From a virus: a stretch of 56,598 nucleotides of DNA. The notes beneath the pieces were generated by a model, which made no database searches, was not told the DNA's origin, and was given only the letters and a program-made list of their open reading frames with translations. The stretch's first letter is position 1, and every line of letters starts with the position of its first letter. The translations under genes and the position numbers were made by a program. Location of the stretch: positions 1 to 56,598 of IMG/VR virus record IMGVR_UViG_3300030101_003030; one strand, 5' to 3'. This document shows positions 1-7,461 of this stretch, in pieces.

Positions 1-84
1 CCAATCACCAAACATTAACTTCTTAAACTCATCAAGAGGGGTGAAATGTTTTGAGTAATACTGATGTAACTCAAGTTCCCACTT
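1..84. repeat. Terminal redundancy, copy 1 (assembly circularity)
   Basis: These 84 bases are identical to the last 84 bases of the window (56515-56598). The primase reading frame runs through the junction without interruption, so the repeat most simply marks a circular assembly whose ends overlap. It is short for a physical terminal repeat and lies inside a gene, so it is probably an assembler overlap. Confidence 0.9.
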
Positions 85-1998
85 ACGCCTTGCAAATGAA
101 TTGCCTGATCCCTTGATGGTATAGTTGGTAGTGATTGCAATCTTAGGAGACTTAGCAAATGGTATCTTGATAGCATCTTTGTTTTTCTTCTCAAGTGTCA
201 GTCCCTCAGTTACTACTGAGAACAATCTCTCAAAGTCAAAGTGTTTTTTTACATCATCAAAGCAAAGTATCTGCGTGTCTGCTGATACAAGTTGATATGC
301 GAAACTCTTTTCAAAAGCAAATGACTTACCATCAATCACTACCACCTTCTTCATCTTCTGTAATGCATTCATAAACAACCCCTTACCTGTGCCACCTTCA
401 GGGTTATCCGAGATGGCTTCATCATTTAGTATTACTGCAGGACAATAGCTGAGGTTTTTATAGCCATGCATTAAATATCCTATCGTTGATTCCATAGATA
501 AGATGCGTACTTGATCCTTGTTACATATGTTGCCAATAAACTTTTTGTAATCACAATCATTTGATTTGCATATGCTAAAGTTCCTATCAATGATATGATC
601 CTTCCATACGTAACCACCCAAATCTAAATAGTCTAGTGGTATTACCTTGTCCTTAGTTATTTTTACTGCACAATTTCTGTAATACAGATATGATGTGTGT
701 TTGGTGTCTTCAATGAAATACACATCAATAGATGACAGGAGAGTTAAGAACTCATCCTTGAAGAACCTAGTGTTATCAGCAAAGTAATTGTATATGCTTA
801 TATCGTCTAGTTCAATGAGGTGATTGAGAATAAAATCTTTTATCTCTTTCTCTGAGGTATGGTCTATTAGATTGTTAACCACTCGAACAAACACGTAGTT
901 TTTACTACCCTCAGGGCAATACTTATAAAAGCCATTATCCTCCAAGAATAGTTTGAATAGTATGTGAACGATCTTGATTGTACCCTTGTCATTCTTAGTC
1001 CAAAAGGTTAGCTTGTCATTATCTTCCTCAGCCCTGTTCAATACTGCCTCAATAACATTATCCTCAATGTCCTTGTCCTTCAACTCATCCCTTACCTCTT
1101 TTTTTGACATGCCACGCTTTAGCTTTATCTTAATGTTATTCACTCGCTCCTCATCCTCATAATATTTTGTTCCAAAGTTCTGAGTGTTTGAGTATGCTGA
1201 GTCAATCGTTCTTATTATCTCACGTTGATTAAAGTCTTTAGTTGCATATTGATTTAGTACATACTTAGCTAACTCTCTGTTGATCCCAAAGTCATTGAAA
1301 GCTGAAGCTAGTACAAAACAATTTTGATTACGCTGTCCCTCTTCCATTGGGAACTTCTTTACCCACCACTTAACAAGTATATCAACTATTTTATTCTCAT
1401 CTGTTATGGGTATGGTAGCTACGTCCCTATGTTTATTTACTTCTTTATACTCCGGCTCTTCAATCTTATCCCACACACTTGAGTTCTCATTGATGTGTAT
1501 CAATGGATCATAACTCTCATAACATACCCTTGATACATTCTTACAGGTCTCATCAAAGTATTCTGAATTGAAATATGTTTTAAGTGAATTGAAATAGTTG
1601 GTATGGTTCTCTTCGTCTTGTGGAATCTTGACAAGTACCTTTAGACCATTACCTGATGGTGATAAGAATACTGAATACACAAATGCGTTCTCACTATACT
1701 TTTGTTTTGCTTCAAGTAAATCTTTTTTCTTTTCAAAGCCATCAAAGTCTAGGCATATCAAACCACTATGCTCAAGTAGTGAAGAATCATTTCGTTTGGT
1801 AAACTTTCCTGAGAAACAGATAGCAGGTAACTTCTTCTTTAGTTCTTGACGTTCAGATTTATTTTTCTCGCTTCTTATATTTTTTACTAACTCTTTGCTA
1901 GTGCCGTTTTTTATTCTATCTAAAATATCCTTTACATCCCTGTAAAATGGGGTGCTTGTGGCTTTAATAGATTGGAATATTGTTATTAAGTGTGTCAT
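1..1998 (-). CDS. VirE-N primase / SF3-like helicase, N-terminal 666 codons (continues at 56598-56095)
   Basis: This is the first part of an 805-residue replication protein that leaves the window at base 1 and resumes at 56514 on the circle. Residues 82-86 (CLDFD) and 113-120 (SPSGNGLK) match the VirE N-terminal (BT4734-like) primase-associated domain typical of Bacteroidota elements. The second half is an SF3/DUF5906-like ATPase with a Walker A GGTGKG at 535-540, a Walker B CFDD at 579-582, an ITTNY sensor-like stretch near 622-626 and an FARRK arginine motif just after. It should prime and unwind DNA for phage replication. The ATG at 1998 sits on two ATGTTGAT iterons (1997-2004, 2014-2021) next to the duplicated control element at 2032-2160, and a terminator separates it from the upstream SSB gene, so it probably has its own promoter. 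The family call is firm; exact domain limits are approximate. Confidence 0.88.
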   Translation of the reverse strand, partial: MTHLITIFQSIKATSTPFYRDVKDILDRIKNGTSKELVKNIRSEKNKSERQELKKKLPAICFSGKFTKRNDSSLLEHSGLICLDFDGFEKKKDLLEAKQKYSENAFVYSVFLSPSGNGLKVLVKIPQDEENHTNYFNSLKTYFNSEYFDETCKNVSRVCYESYDPLIHINENSSVWDKIEEPEYKEVNKHRDVATIPITDENKIVDILVKWWVKKFPMEEGQRNQNCFVLASAFNDFGINRELAKYVLNQYATKDFNQREIIRTIDSAYSNTQNFGTKYYEDEERVNNIKIKLKRGMSKKEVRDELKDKDIEDNVIEAVLNRAEEDNDKLTFWTKNDKGTIKIVHILFKLFLEDNGFYKYCPEGSKNYVFVRVVNNLIDHTSEKEIKDFILNHLIELDDISIYNYFADNTRFFKDEFLTLLSSIDVYFIEDTKHTSYLYYRNCAVKITKDKVIPLDYLDLGGYVWKDHIIDRNFSICKSNDCDYKKFIGNICNKDQVRILSMESTIGYLMHGYKNLSYCPAVILNDEAISDNPEGGTGKGLFMNALQKMKKVVVIDGKSFAFEKSFAYQLVSADTQILCFDDVKKHFDFERLFSVVTEGLTLEKKNKDAIKIPFAKSPKIAITTNYTIKGSGNSFARRKWELELHQYYSKHFTPLDEFKKLMFGDW

Positions 1999-2031
1999 GT
2001 TGATGTCGATTTTATGTTGATTTTATATACG

Positions 2032-2160
2032 TAACTCATTGATAATCAGAGGGGGTGTTGATAATGTTAATTTTTCTTTCTTACATAAGGGGATTAAAAA
2101 TAAAAAAAATAAGAACACTATAGAGAGTATAGCTATAGAAAAAATTAACACCTCAACATC
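2032..2160. promoter_or_regulatory. Duplicated control element, copy 1 (upstream of primase)
   Basis: This non-coding stretch matches 12874-13001 in arrangement. TAACT at 2032, GATAATCAG at 2041, GGTGTTGA at 2054 and ATGTTAA at 2064 form the left arm. AGTATAG lies at 2126, and the mirrored arm TTAACACC (2145) followed by TCAACATC (2153) closes it. Two further ATGTTGAT copies at 1997 and 2014 overlap the primase start. The landmark spacings equal those of the second copy to within a base. Such mirrored iterons suggest an operator or a replication-initiator site; the binding protein is unknown. Confidence 0.65.
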
Positions 2161-2163
2161 GGT

Positions 2164-2189
2164 AAAAAAGGGAGGAACCACCCTCCCTT
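2164..2189 (-). terminator. Rho-independent terminator after the SSB gene
   Basis: On the minus strand an 8-bp stem AAGGGAGG/CCTCCCTT with a 6-base loop is followed by a run of T (2169-2164). It lies just past the SSB stop codon (2212) and before the primase control element, so it should end the leftward early transcript. Confidence 0.8.
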
Positions 2190-2211
2190 ATAAACCATGC
2201 AAGGATAATTA

Positions 2212-2466
2212 TCAGAAGGGTAGATCATCTGTTTTCTTTACTACCTTTTCTTTCTTTTCACTTGGCTTCCAAGTGTCTAACTCTACGTAGTAATTACCAC
2301 TACGAGCCTTGTTAATGTTGAGGTTGATCCAACCATTCTTCATGTTCTTTTTTATGAAAGGTCCTGCATCTTCAACCTTAATACTAACCTGACCTACTAC
2401 AAAGTCAGGTGCGTTTTCTCTTCTTTTAAATGAGAATCCATCTGCAAAAATTTTATCTTCTGCCAT
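2212..2466 (-). CDS. ssb: Single-stranded DNA-binding protein (small phage SSB)
   Basis: This 84-residue protein ends in KKTDDLPF, the acidic tip with a terminal proline-phenylalanine that SSB proteins use to recruit replication and repair partners. The body has alternating hydrophobic residues (VVGQVSIKVED, GWINLNINKA, NYYVELDTW) consistent with a short OB fold. It is shorter than cellular SSB, as is common in phages. It is the last gene before a terminator and follows the exonuclease and annealing genes, with which it should cooperate in recombination and replication. The call rests on the C-terminal tip and the context. Confidence 0.75.
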   Translation of the reverse strand: MAEDKIFADGFSFKRRENAPDFVVGQVSIKVEDAGPFIKKNMKNGWINLNINKARSGNYYVELDTWKPSEKKEKVVKKTDDLPF

Positions 2467-2550
2467 AATATAAATTTAATTTGTCCCAAGATTATTTAGT
2501 TCACAAGGTATCAGGATGGTTGAGACATCCACCTAATACTCCTGTATATT

Positions 2551-3297
2551 TTAAAGTGTTTGATTGATATAGTAATTGTCTAGGTCATCTGTTGGGTTAT
2601 CCCCAAAAAACTTATTATAAACATCAATAGCCCTTTCAACTTTTTCTTCACCACCTCTAATAAAATCTTCTGTTGGTCGAAACATTCCAAGCTGATGTGT
2701 TATCTTATCCACTACTAAAAATATTAGTGGCTTACCAAATAGTTGTTGGTATATATAACACTGACTATCATAGTTGTACTTACGTGCTGACCATCTAAAG
2801 TCTTGTATGTTTGAGGTAGTTTTTAGATCAATCACATTTGTTGGTGTGAGTATGTCTGCCTTACCTTTCCATAGCATACCTTTAATGTTATCAACAGCAG
2901 GTTGTTCATAACTACTACCCTCTTGTGTTATCATATCAAAGAAATCAATGTTACCTCTAATTGTTTTCACAAGTTGTAATATGTTCTCACATTCCTTAGA
3001 TAGTAAAGCTACCTGTACATTATTGTCTGCAATAAATTCTTTGTATGATTTTGAGTTGCGTGATGATACGTCAGCACATAAAGTCTGCATTGCTTTGTCA
3101 GGCTCAAGTAATAACTGATGAAAGTATCTACCCTCAGCAAAGTTTTTGTTATCTTCTTGAGGTACTCTAAACATCTTAGGATTCTTTAGTAGTGTTCCTA
3201 TGTCTGAGTTGCTAAGGTATTGCCTACCTACATCTCCATAATAGTTAGCATCATCCTTTAGTGTTTCAATGATGTCCTTTGTTGCTATTTTACTCAT
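2551..3297 (-). CDS. PD-(D/E)XK exonuclease, RecE/DUF3799-like
   Basis: The 248-residue protein has the hallmarks of phage exodeoxyribonuclease VIII-type nucleases: an N-terminal FAEGRYFHQLL segment with H60, then E131, GKADI with D148, and DLKTT at 157-161 supplying the catalytic D-(x)n-D-x-K core. A conserved ARKYNYDSQCYIYQQ helix follows. It should resect double-strand ends to feed the annealing protein encoded two genes upstream (3592-4173). Its start overlaps the upstream secreted-protein gene by 8 bases, which indicates translational coupling. Confidence 0.82.
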   Translation of the reverse strand: MSKIATKDIIETLKDDANYYGDVGRQYLSNSDIGTLLKNPKMFRVPQEDNKNFAEGRYFHQLLLEPDKAMQTLCADVSSRNSKSYKEFIADNNVQVALLSKECENILQLVKTIRGNIDFFDMITQEGSSYEQPAVDNIKGMLWKGKADILTPTNVIDLKTTSNIQDFRWSARKYNYDSQCYIYQQLFGKPLIFLVVDKITHQLGMFRPTEDFIRGGEEKVERAIDVYNKFFGDNPTDDLDNYYINQTL

Positions 3298-3595
3298 GAT
3301 CTTCAGGCTTTAAAGGTTCATAAACAGTGTGTCCAAGTAATTCTCCTTCATCAAAGTGAGCAATATACTCTAGTTGATTGTGAGGATTGTAATAGTATAT
3401 ATCTCCTGTTATATTTTTATAATGACCAATCAAAAGTTTTAATTTTGCATAGTATTCAACGCTACCATCATCATAAAATAGTGTATCATATATAATCATG
3501 GTGTCTCCTATTATTGTATCAGGATATACAATCTCATCTTGTGCATATATCATTGATGACAATGAGAATGTTATAATTAAAATTAGATTTTTCAT
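3290..3595 (-). CDS. Secreted or periplasmic small protein with signal peptide
   Basis: The 101-residue product starts with a textbook signal peptide: a lysine at position 3, the hydrophobic core LILIITFSLSSMI and a probable cleavage after YA before QDE. The mature part is acidic and tyrosine-rich. The segment YYYNPHNQLEYIAHFDEGEL resembles YwqK/MORN-like repeats, but this is only a resemblance. It lies between the annealing protein and the exonuclease with 4- to 8-base overlaps, an odd place for an exported protein. Superinfection exclusion or surface modification is possible; no function can be assigned. Confidence 0.7.
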   Translation of the reverse strand: MKNLILIITFSLSSMIYAQDEIVYPDTIIGDTMIIYDTLFYDDGSVEYYAKLKLLIGHYKNITGDIYYYNPHNQLEYIAHFDEGELLGHTVYEPLKPEDHE

Positions 3596-4173
3596 TTGAT
3601 TAGTTTTTTTATTTCAGTTTTTACTTTAGTTGTTACATTGTATTTTCTTTGTAGTTGCTCAACAATTTTTGTCAATCCCATTTCCTTGTTTGCTCCTACA
3701 TATTTCAATACCTTATCCCAATTATCATCATTGATATTTAGTTCAATGGTTTTCTTTTGTGTAGGTACAGGCGTTACTTCGGGCAGATCTTCTCCTGTCC
3801 ATAGACTTAACCCTAGACCATGCATAGCTATTGCTTTTGCAGTTGACCTTTGTATTGTTTTGTTTACATCCATTGATGTAATGCTATCTACTTGGATTGA
3901 TCTGTTTCTGTAGTCCATTACAGGTAGGTAGTCTATATGCTCTATGTCATCCACTACTATTCCTACTTTTACATAGGCATAGTTACCATCCGTAAAATAG
4001 TTTAGCCCTGTGTGATCATGTTCATATACTTTCCTTTGTGCTTTAGGATATTTTGTTTTGAGCATAGCCCATGCATTAGCCCATGATAAGTAGTCAAGTT
4101 GTCCCTTGCGTTCTATCTTATCTCTTACTGCAATACTACTTAGTGTTGCGAATACTGATTTAGTTGTTGCCAT
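3592..4173 (-). CDS. Single-strand annealing protein, DUF1071 (Sak3-like)
   Basis: The 193-residue protein carries the DUF1071 signature: LSWANAWAMLK at 29-39, a central strand-rich region (DGNYAYVKVGIVVDD, IEHIDYLPVMD), and the late motif NKTIQRSTAKAIAMHGLGL followed by GEDLP. DUF1071 proteins are phage recombinases that anneal complementary single strands, and here the partner exonuclease and SSB lie directly downstream. The C-terminal part after about residue 140 is lysine-rich and may be a separate DNA-binding tail. The leader AAATCAAATG is shared with several genes in this module. Confidence 0.82.
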   Translation of the reverse strand: MATTKSVFATLSSIAVRDKIERKGQLDYLSWANAWAMLKTKYPKAQRKVYEHDHTGLNYFTDGNYAYVKVGIVVDDIEHIDYLPVMDYRNRSIQVDSITSMDVNKTIQRSTAKAIAMHGLGLSLWTGEDLPEVTPVPTQKKTIELNINDDNWDKVLKYVGANKEMGLTKIVEQLQRKYNVTTKVKTEIKKLIK

Positions 4174-4183
4174 TTGATTTGAT

Positions 4184-4582
4184 TTAATTTATTAATAATT
4201 TATTTAATTTATTTGATGCTCCTCTATAAGATTCAATTAGACTTAACCTTGCTTTTTTGAGTGTCTTGATATGTTTATCATTTTTTCTTGTGTTTACTTC
4301 GTTACGCATTTTATCTTCTACAACTTTTAGTTTTCTTTTGTAGTTAATCAATGCTAACTTATGTACACCTATTACCCATCCGTACTCATAAAAGGTTTGG
4401 TATTGTTCTTCACTTATCTCTTGATAGAAAACACCTATTGTGGTATTGAATATTTGGAATGTATTATTTTCTTTAGTTATTTTTATTCCTTGTCTTAACC
4501 TTGCTTCATATCCTACACCATCAATATTTATACTGACTTCATCTGTGTTTGCTTGATTAAATATGTCATTTAACTTGTACAT
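4184..4582 (-). CDS. Hypothetical protein
   Basis: This 132-residue protein is not recognised. Its N-terminal half looks like a small beta-rich domain (VSINIDGVGYEARLRQGIKI). The C-terminal half is a lysine-rich helix that could bind nucleic acid or form a coiled coil. It overlaps the DnaA-domain gene upstream by 13 bases and precedes the annealing protein, so it is likely part of the replication and recombination set. Confidence 0.6.
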   Translation of the reverse strand: MYKLNDIFNQANTDEVSINIDGVGYEARLRQGIKITKENNTFQIFNTTIGVFYQEISEEQYQTFYEYGWVIGVHKLALINYKRKLKVVEDKMRNEVNTRKNDKHIKTLKKARLSLIESYRGASNKLNKLLIN

Positions 4583-4875
4583 TTTCTTATATCTTCAACC
4601 AAGTCCTTCATGTCTAGGTCATTCTCTAGGTGTCTATTTATTTTTTTAACACCATAGATTACATTTGAATGATCTATCTTATACCCATTATCATCCATAA
4701 ACTTTTGTATGTATGTAATTTTAATTGGACTTTCTCTATTTGCACATAGCCAATACAATAAATGCCTAGCATCTGCACACTCCGATCTTTTGTCCTTAGT
4801 GAATAGTAGATCCGTATCTATTTCGTATGCCTTACATACACTCTTTACGTACTTATTGAATATTTTCTTTTTCAT
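4570..4875 (-). CDS. Stand-alone DnaA domain IV-like DNA-binding protein
   Basis: In this 101-residue protein, RSECADARHLLYWLC at 30-44 followed by DHSNVIYGVKKI at 68-79 reproduces the two helices of the DnaA C-terminal domain, in which the (D)HS(T)V loop reads DnaA boxes. There is no ATPase domain, so it cannot act as a full initiator. It could recognise an origin, recruit host replication proteins or compete with host DnaA. It lies in the replication module between two small genes, overlapping both. Confidence 0.68.
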   Translation of the reverse strand: MKKKIFNKYVKSVCKAYEIDTDLLFTKDKRSECADARHLLYWLCANRESPIKITYIQKFMDDNGYKIDHSNVIYGVKKINRHLENDLDMKDLVEDIRKCTS

Positions 4876-4978
4876 TTGATTTAATTTTTAGTTGTTCATT
4901 TTTTATCTCCTCATCATACTTCCCCTCGCTTGTTTCTTGTTCTCTTATCTCTATAAATTTTTCTTTTACTCTTCCCAT
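4853..4978 (-). CDS. Small hypothetical protein (41 aa)
   Basis: A 41-residue, highly charged helical peptide (start MGRVKEKFIEIREQ, end KENIQ). Its ATG follows an AAATTAAATTGAT leader similar to those of its neighbours, and its end overlaps the DnaA-domain gene by 23 bases. It fills an otherwise empty gap, which supports it being real. No function is suggested. Confidence 0.5.
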   Translation of the reverse strand: MGRVKEKFIEIREQETSEGKYDEEIKNEQLKIKSNEKENIQ

Positions 4979-4979
4979 A

Positions 4980-5378
4980 TCAATTTAATTTAGTTTTAAT
5001 TATTTCTTTTACTTGATTGTTCCAAAAGTATTCTTCTGCTTTGTCAAGTGTAGTTGTCAGGAACACCACTCCATTACACTTCACATAATACTCATCAGTG
5101 TTTAGATATTGTATATAAAGATCATCAAAGTATTTAATTATAAACTTACAATCTTTATGTAGCACACTTTTATCAATGCCCTTGCTGTCTAATGATATTG
5201 CTCTTGCCATTTTTCTAAAGTCTTTCAATTCAATCTCATCTTTTTTATCAGCCATCCTTTGTAGCTTACGTATGTATTTTATATTAGGTCTAAGCCTTAA
5301 CTTCTCTGCTATTATTTCTGTGAATAAAAAGTTCATTACTTTATTATTGTTTGTATAAATATAGTTATTTGTTTTCAT
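4980..5378 (-). CDS. Hypothetical protein
   Basis: 132 residues, lysine-rich and helical in the first half (EIIAEKLRLRPNIKYIRKLQR), with a more globular second half (DDLYIQYLNTDEYYVKCNGVVFLTTTLDKA). No family is recognised. The start is inside the end of the upstream gene (4-base overlap). There is no matching promoter, so it is probably transcribed with the early block. Confidence 0.6.
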   Translation of the reverse strand: MKTNNYIYTNNNKVMNFLFTEIIAEKLRLRPNIKYIRKLQRMADKKDEIELKDFRKMARAISLDSKGIDKSVLHKDCKFIIKYFDDLYIQYLNTDEYYVKCNGVVFLTTTLDKAEEYFWNNQVKEIIKTKLN

Positions 5379-5656
5379 AATTCAAAATTAAATCTTCTGT
5401 ACCACTTACCATCAATTAGTTTCTTATCTGATTCTTTCCAATCGTTTCTGTATTGTGTAGGTAGATGACCTGCTTCAATAACTATTGGTAGTTTAAGATG
5501 AAGTGCTTCGTCTATTTCAAGTGCGCTCTCTAGGTGTGATTCTGTTTCATCATCATGCAGTGCATAAAGATCAATGATACCCAATAGCTTATCAGCTATC
5601 TCCGTTACATCAATGAAAACAAAATTATCTTTCTTTGTTATTATTAATCTGTTCAT
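5375..5656 (-). CDS. Hypothetical protein
   Basis: This 93-residue acidic protein contains a compact helix LYALHDDETESHLESALEID and ends in an aromatic-rich tail (DGKWYRRFNFEL). It resembles conserved unknown proteins of Bacteroidota phages, from memory only. Its ATG is preceded by the block leader ACAAATAGAT, and it is the last gene of the block that uses this leader. Confidence 0.6.
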   Translation of the reverse strand: MNRLIITKKDNFVFIDVTEIADKLLGIIDLYALHDDETESHLESALEIDEALHLKLPIVIEAGHLPTQYRNDWKESDKKLIDGKWYRRFNFEL

Positions 5657-5658
5657 AT

Positions 5659-5946
5659 CTATTTGTTTTTATTGTATTCATTTATAAATTCTACTACTGC
5701 ATTGTAAACATCTTCTCTCTGTCCATATGGTACGATATCCATTAGGTTTTCTCTGTACTCGTTCTCCAAATACTTTTCATCTTTTGTTATCTTAGATACC
5801 ACAGGCATTAACCAATCCCAAGAGGTGTGAAATTTTAATTCATTTAGAGGAATCCAATCTCCACTATTATAAATTCTTTTATAGTATTCTCCGTTACTCT
5901 CCTCCATGCCCATAAATTCTGCTATTAATTTGTTTTCTGTTTTCAT
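5659..5946 (-). CDS. Hypothetical protein
   Basis: A 95-residue acidic protein with a tryptophan-rich middle (SGDWIPLNELKFHTSWDWLMPVVSKI). No known family is recognised. It carries the AAATAGATATG start context of the 5.6-8.4 kb block. A promoter-like element lies 37 bases upstream of its ATG at 5983-6007, so it may begin a sub-operon. Confidence 0.6.
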   Translation of the reverse strand: MKTENKLIAEFMGMEESNGEYYKRIYNSGDWIPLNELKFHTSWDWLMPVVSKITKDEKYLENEYRENLMDIVPYGQREDVYNAVVEFINEYNKNK

Positions 5947-5982
5947 ATCTATTTATTTTATTTGTTATTTACACAATGCTTA

Positions 5983-6007
5983 CACTAATATAACGAATTA
6001 ATTACAC
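5983..6007 (-). promoter_or_regulatory. Promoter-like element, third and weaker copy of the TATTATTAKAACG-N9-CAC motif
   Basis: In plus-strand notation this reads CACTAATATAACG (10 of 13 matches to the copies at 8640 and 12055), nine bases, then CAC, with the same spacing as those copies. TTACAC is repeated four times around it. It stands upstream of a leftward gene, like the other copies, and may be an internal early promoter. Confidence 0.4.
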
Positions 6008-6036
6008 ATAAGTTACACATTGATTTGTTAAAAATG

Positions 6037-6210
6037 TTAAAATTTATTTAACTTCCTGTTAGTCAGCACTTTAACTATAAGATTTTTTCTTTCTGTTATT
6101 TCAAAGATCATCTTCATATATGCCCTTTCGTGTGCTTCATATTTACTATCGGCAATACCTCTCCACACTTCTTTGTTGTTCTGTTTGTTTACTACTTTAT
6201 AATGTTTCAT
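6037..6210 (-). CDS. Small hypothetical protein (57 aa)
   Basis: A 57-residue basic protein beginning MKHYKVVNKQNNKEVWRGIA and ending TNRKLNKF. It has an N-terminal beta-hairpin-like stretch and a charged helix (EAHERAYMKMIFEITER). The start context AAATAGACATG is the block-specific leader, which strongly supports the start. Function unknown. Confidence 0.6.
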   Translation of the reverse strand: MKHYKVVNKQNNKEVWRGIADSKYEAHERAYMKMIFEITERKNLIVKVLTNRKLNKF

Positions 6211-6216
6211 GTCTAT

Positions 6217-6288
6217 TTATTTTAGTTTATATATTCTTATTTTGTATCTCAATATATTCAATCTGAATATGGTTTTATATCTGCTCAT
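6217..6288 (-). CDS. Possible 23-aa basic peptide
   Basis: A 23-residue arginine/lysine-rich reading frame starts right beside the stop codon of the upstream gene (6290) and ends within the leader of the next gene. Coupling and position are consistent with a gene, but it is short and its start has no leader match. It may be spurious. Confidence 0.25.
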   Translation of the reverse strand: MSRYKTIFRLNILRYKIRIYKLK

Positions 6289-6289
6289 G

Positions 6290-6544
6290 TTATTCACTTT
6301 CTTGTTTCTTTTTAAATATTCCTTTTGCTTCTGATTGTTCGTCAATCATCTCAAAGATGTTCTCCATTAACCACTCACTTTGCATTACACTATCCAAAAC
6401 ATTTAATGCTTCCTCTGATGTGCAGTCATACTTAATCATCACATCATCAACGTGCCATAAGTTTTCGGTATAGTTACCTCTTAATTCTAACTCTTGTCTC
6501 AAGTCCTCGCTTGATACCTCTTTTAAATCTATTTCTTTTTTCAT
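6290..6544 (-). CDS. Hypothetical protein
   Basis: This 84-residue acidic protein has the central segment WHVDDVMIKYDCTSEEALNV, which resembles small conserved proteins of Bacteroidota phages and could be a helical bundle. It has the AACAAATAGATATG start context. Function unknown. Confidence 0.62.
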   Translation of the reverse strand: MKKEIDLKEVSSEDLRQELELRGNYTENLWHVDDVMIKYDCTSEEALNVLDSVMQSEWLMENIFEMIDEQSEAKGIFKKKQESE

Positions 6545-6556
6545 ATCTATTTGTTT

Positions 6557-6997
6557 TTATGTTATTTCGTTTTCATAATTCTTTTTACATTCTTTACTGC
6601 AATACTCTTCGCCAACCTCAATCTCTTCTCCACAATAGCAGAAACTTTCTTCTTCATAATCCTCTAGGAAACTTTCTATCTCACTTCTCAATTCAGAAAA
6701 TTCTTCTCTGCATTTTTGTGATTTTAAAAGTGAAGCAAGTAACTCACTATTAATATCTATTGGTCTACATCCGTAGTCATCTGCTAAGGCCATGCTCTCC
6801 CGTAAACTTGCATCATTTTCTTTTAGATATTCAATAGCATTGTAGTAGTATATTACCTCTTGTTGAAATGCTCCTTGATCTTCTAGTTGTTCATATAGCT
6901 CATCATAATTTTCTATATCCTCTGCATAAACATATTCATTAATACTAAAGTCTAATTGCTCACTTAACTCTTCAAAAAATTCTTCTTTCTTATTCAT
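6557..6997 (-). CDS. Hypothetical protein with C-terminal zinc-ribbon-like cysteines
   Basis: This 146-residue acidic protein is largely helical. It ends with CYCGEEIEVGEEYCSKEC, four cysteines in two pairs that could hold a zinc ion. Such knuckles often mediate nucleic-acid or protein contacts. It lies in the early block of tiny genes and has the block-specific leader. A host-takeover role is plausible but unproven. Confidence 0.62.
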   Translation of the reverse strand: MNKKEEFFEELSEQLDFSINEYVYAEDIENYDELYEQLEDQGAFQQEVIYYYNAIEYLKENDASLRESMALADDYGCRPIDINSELLASLLKSQKCREEFSELRSEIESFLEDYEEESFCYCGEEIEVGEEYCSKECKKNYENEIT

Positions 6998-7003
6998 ATC
7001 TAT

Positions 7004-7183
7004 TTATTTATTTGGTTTAACATCATATACTTCTCCACTCAAATCATAATCACAAGTCCATCCTATTGATTCTAGTTCAACTTTAATCCTTGCACATTCT
7101 TTATATAAACTTTCGTTGTCATCATAAGAGTTTACTATATCTTTTATCTCTTGTGGAAAGTTATCATATTCTTCTGCTGTCAT
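7004..7183 (-). CDS. Small hypothetical protein (59 aa)
   Basis: A 59-residue acidic protein starting MTAEEYDNFPQEIKDIVNSY. It contains the helix ESLYKECARIKVELE followed by GWTCDYDLSGEVYDV, a pattern I associate with small conserved proteins of flavobacterial phages. The ATG follows the block leader AACAAATAGAT. Function unknown. Confidence 0.65.
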   Translation of the reverse strand: MTAEEYDNFPQEIKDIVNSYDDNESLYKECARIKVELESIGWTCDYDLSGEVYDVKPNK

Positions 7184-7195
7184 ATCTATTTGTTT

Positions 7196-7459
7196 TTAAA
7201 GTTCATATTGGTTTAATATCTTATTAATCTTTTTTGTATGCAAACTTTTAAGGTAAGTTGCTTTAATCATTCTTTGCAATGTATATTTGAATGAGTTCAT
7301 ATTTCCTAAGTTTACATTTTTTGCATCACCTATATCTATTCTTTCATATTGGTCGTAGTCTGCTTTTGAATTTAGTATTGCTATGAATTTGGTTACCTCC
7401 TCGTTTAATTCATCTTCTGCTTTTTGCAGTATTCTTTCATTTAATTTATCTGTTGTCAT
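7196..7459 (-). CDS. Hypothetical protein
   Basis: 87 residues, mostly helical and mixed-charge. The C-terminal part is basic (LQRMIKATYLKSLHTKKINKIL). It has the block leader AAATAGATATG. Not recognised. Confidence 0.58.
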   Translation of the reverse strand: MTTDKLNERILQKAEDELNEEVTKFIAILNSKADYDQYERIDIGDAKNVNLGNMNSFKYTLQRMIKATYLKSLHTKKINKILNQYEL

Positions 7460-7461
7460 AT

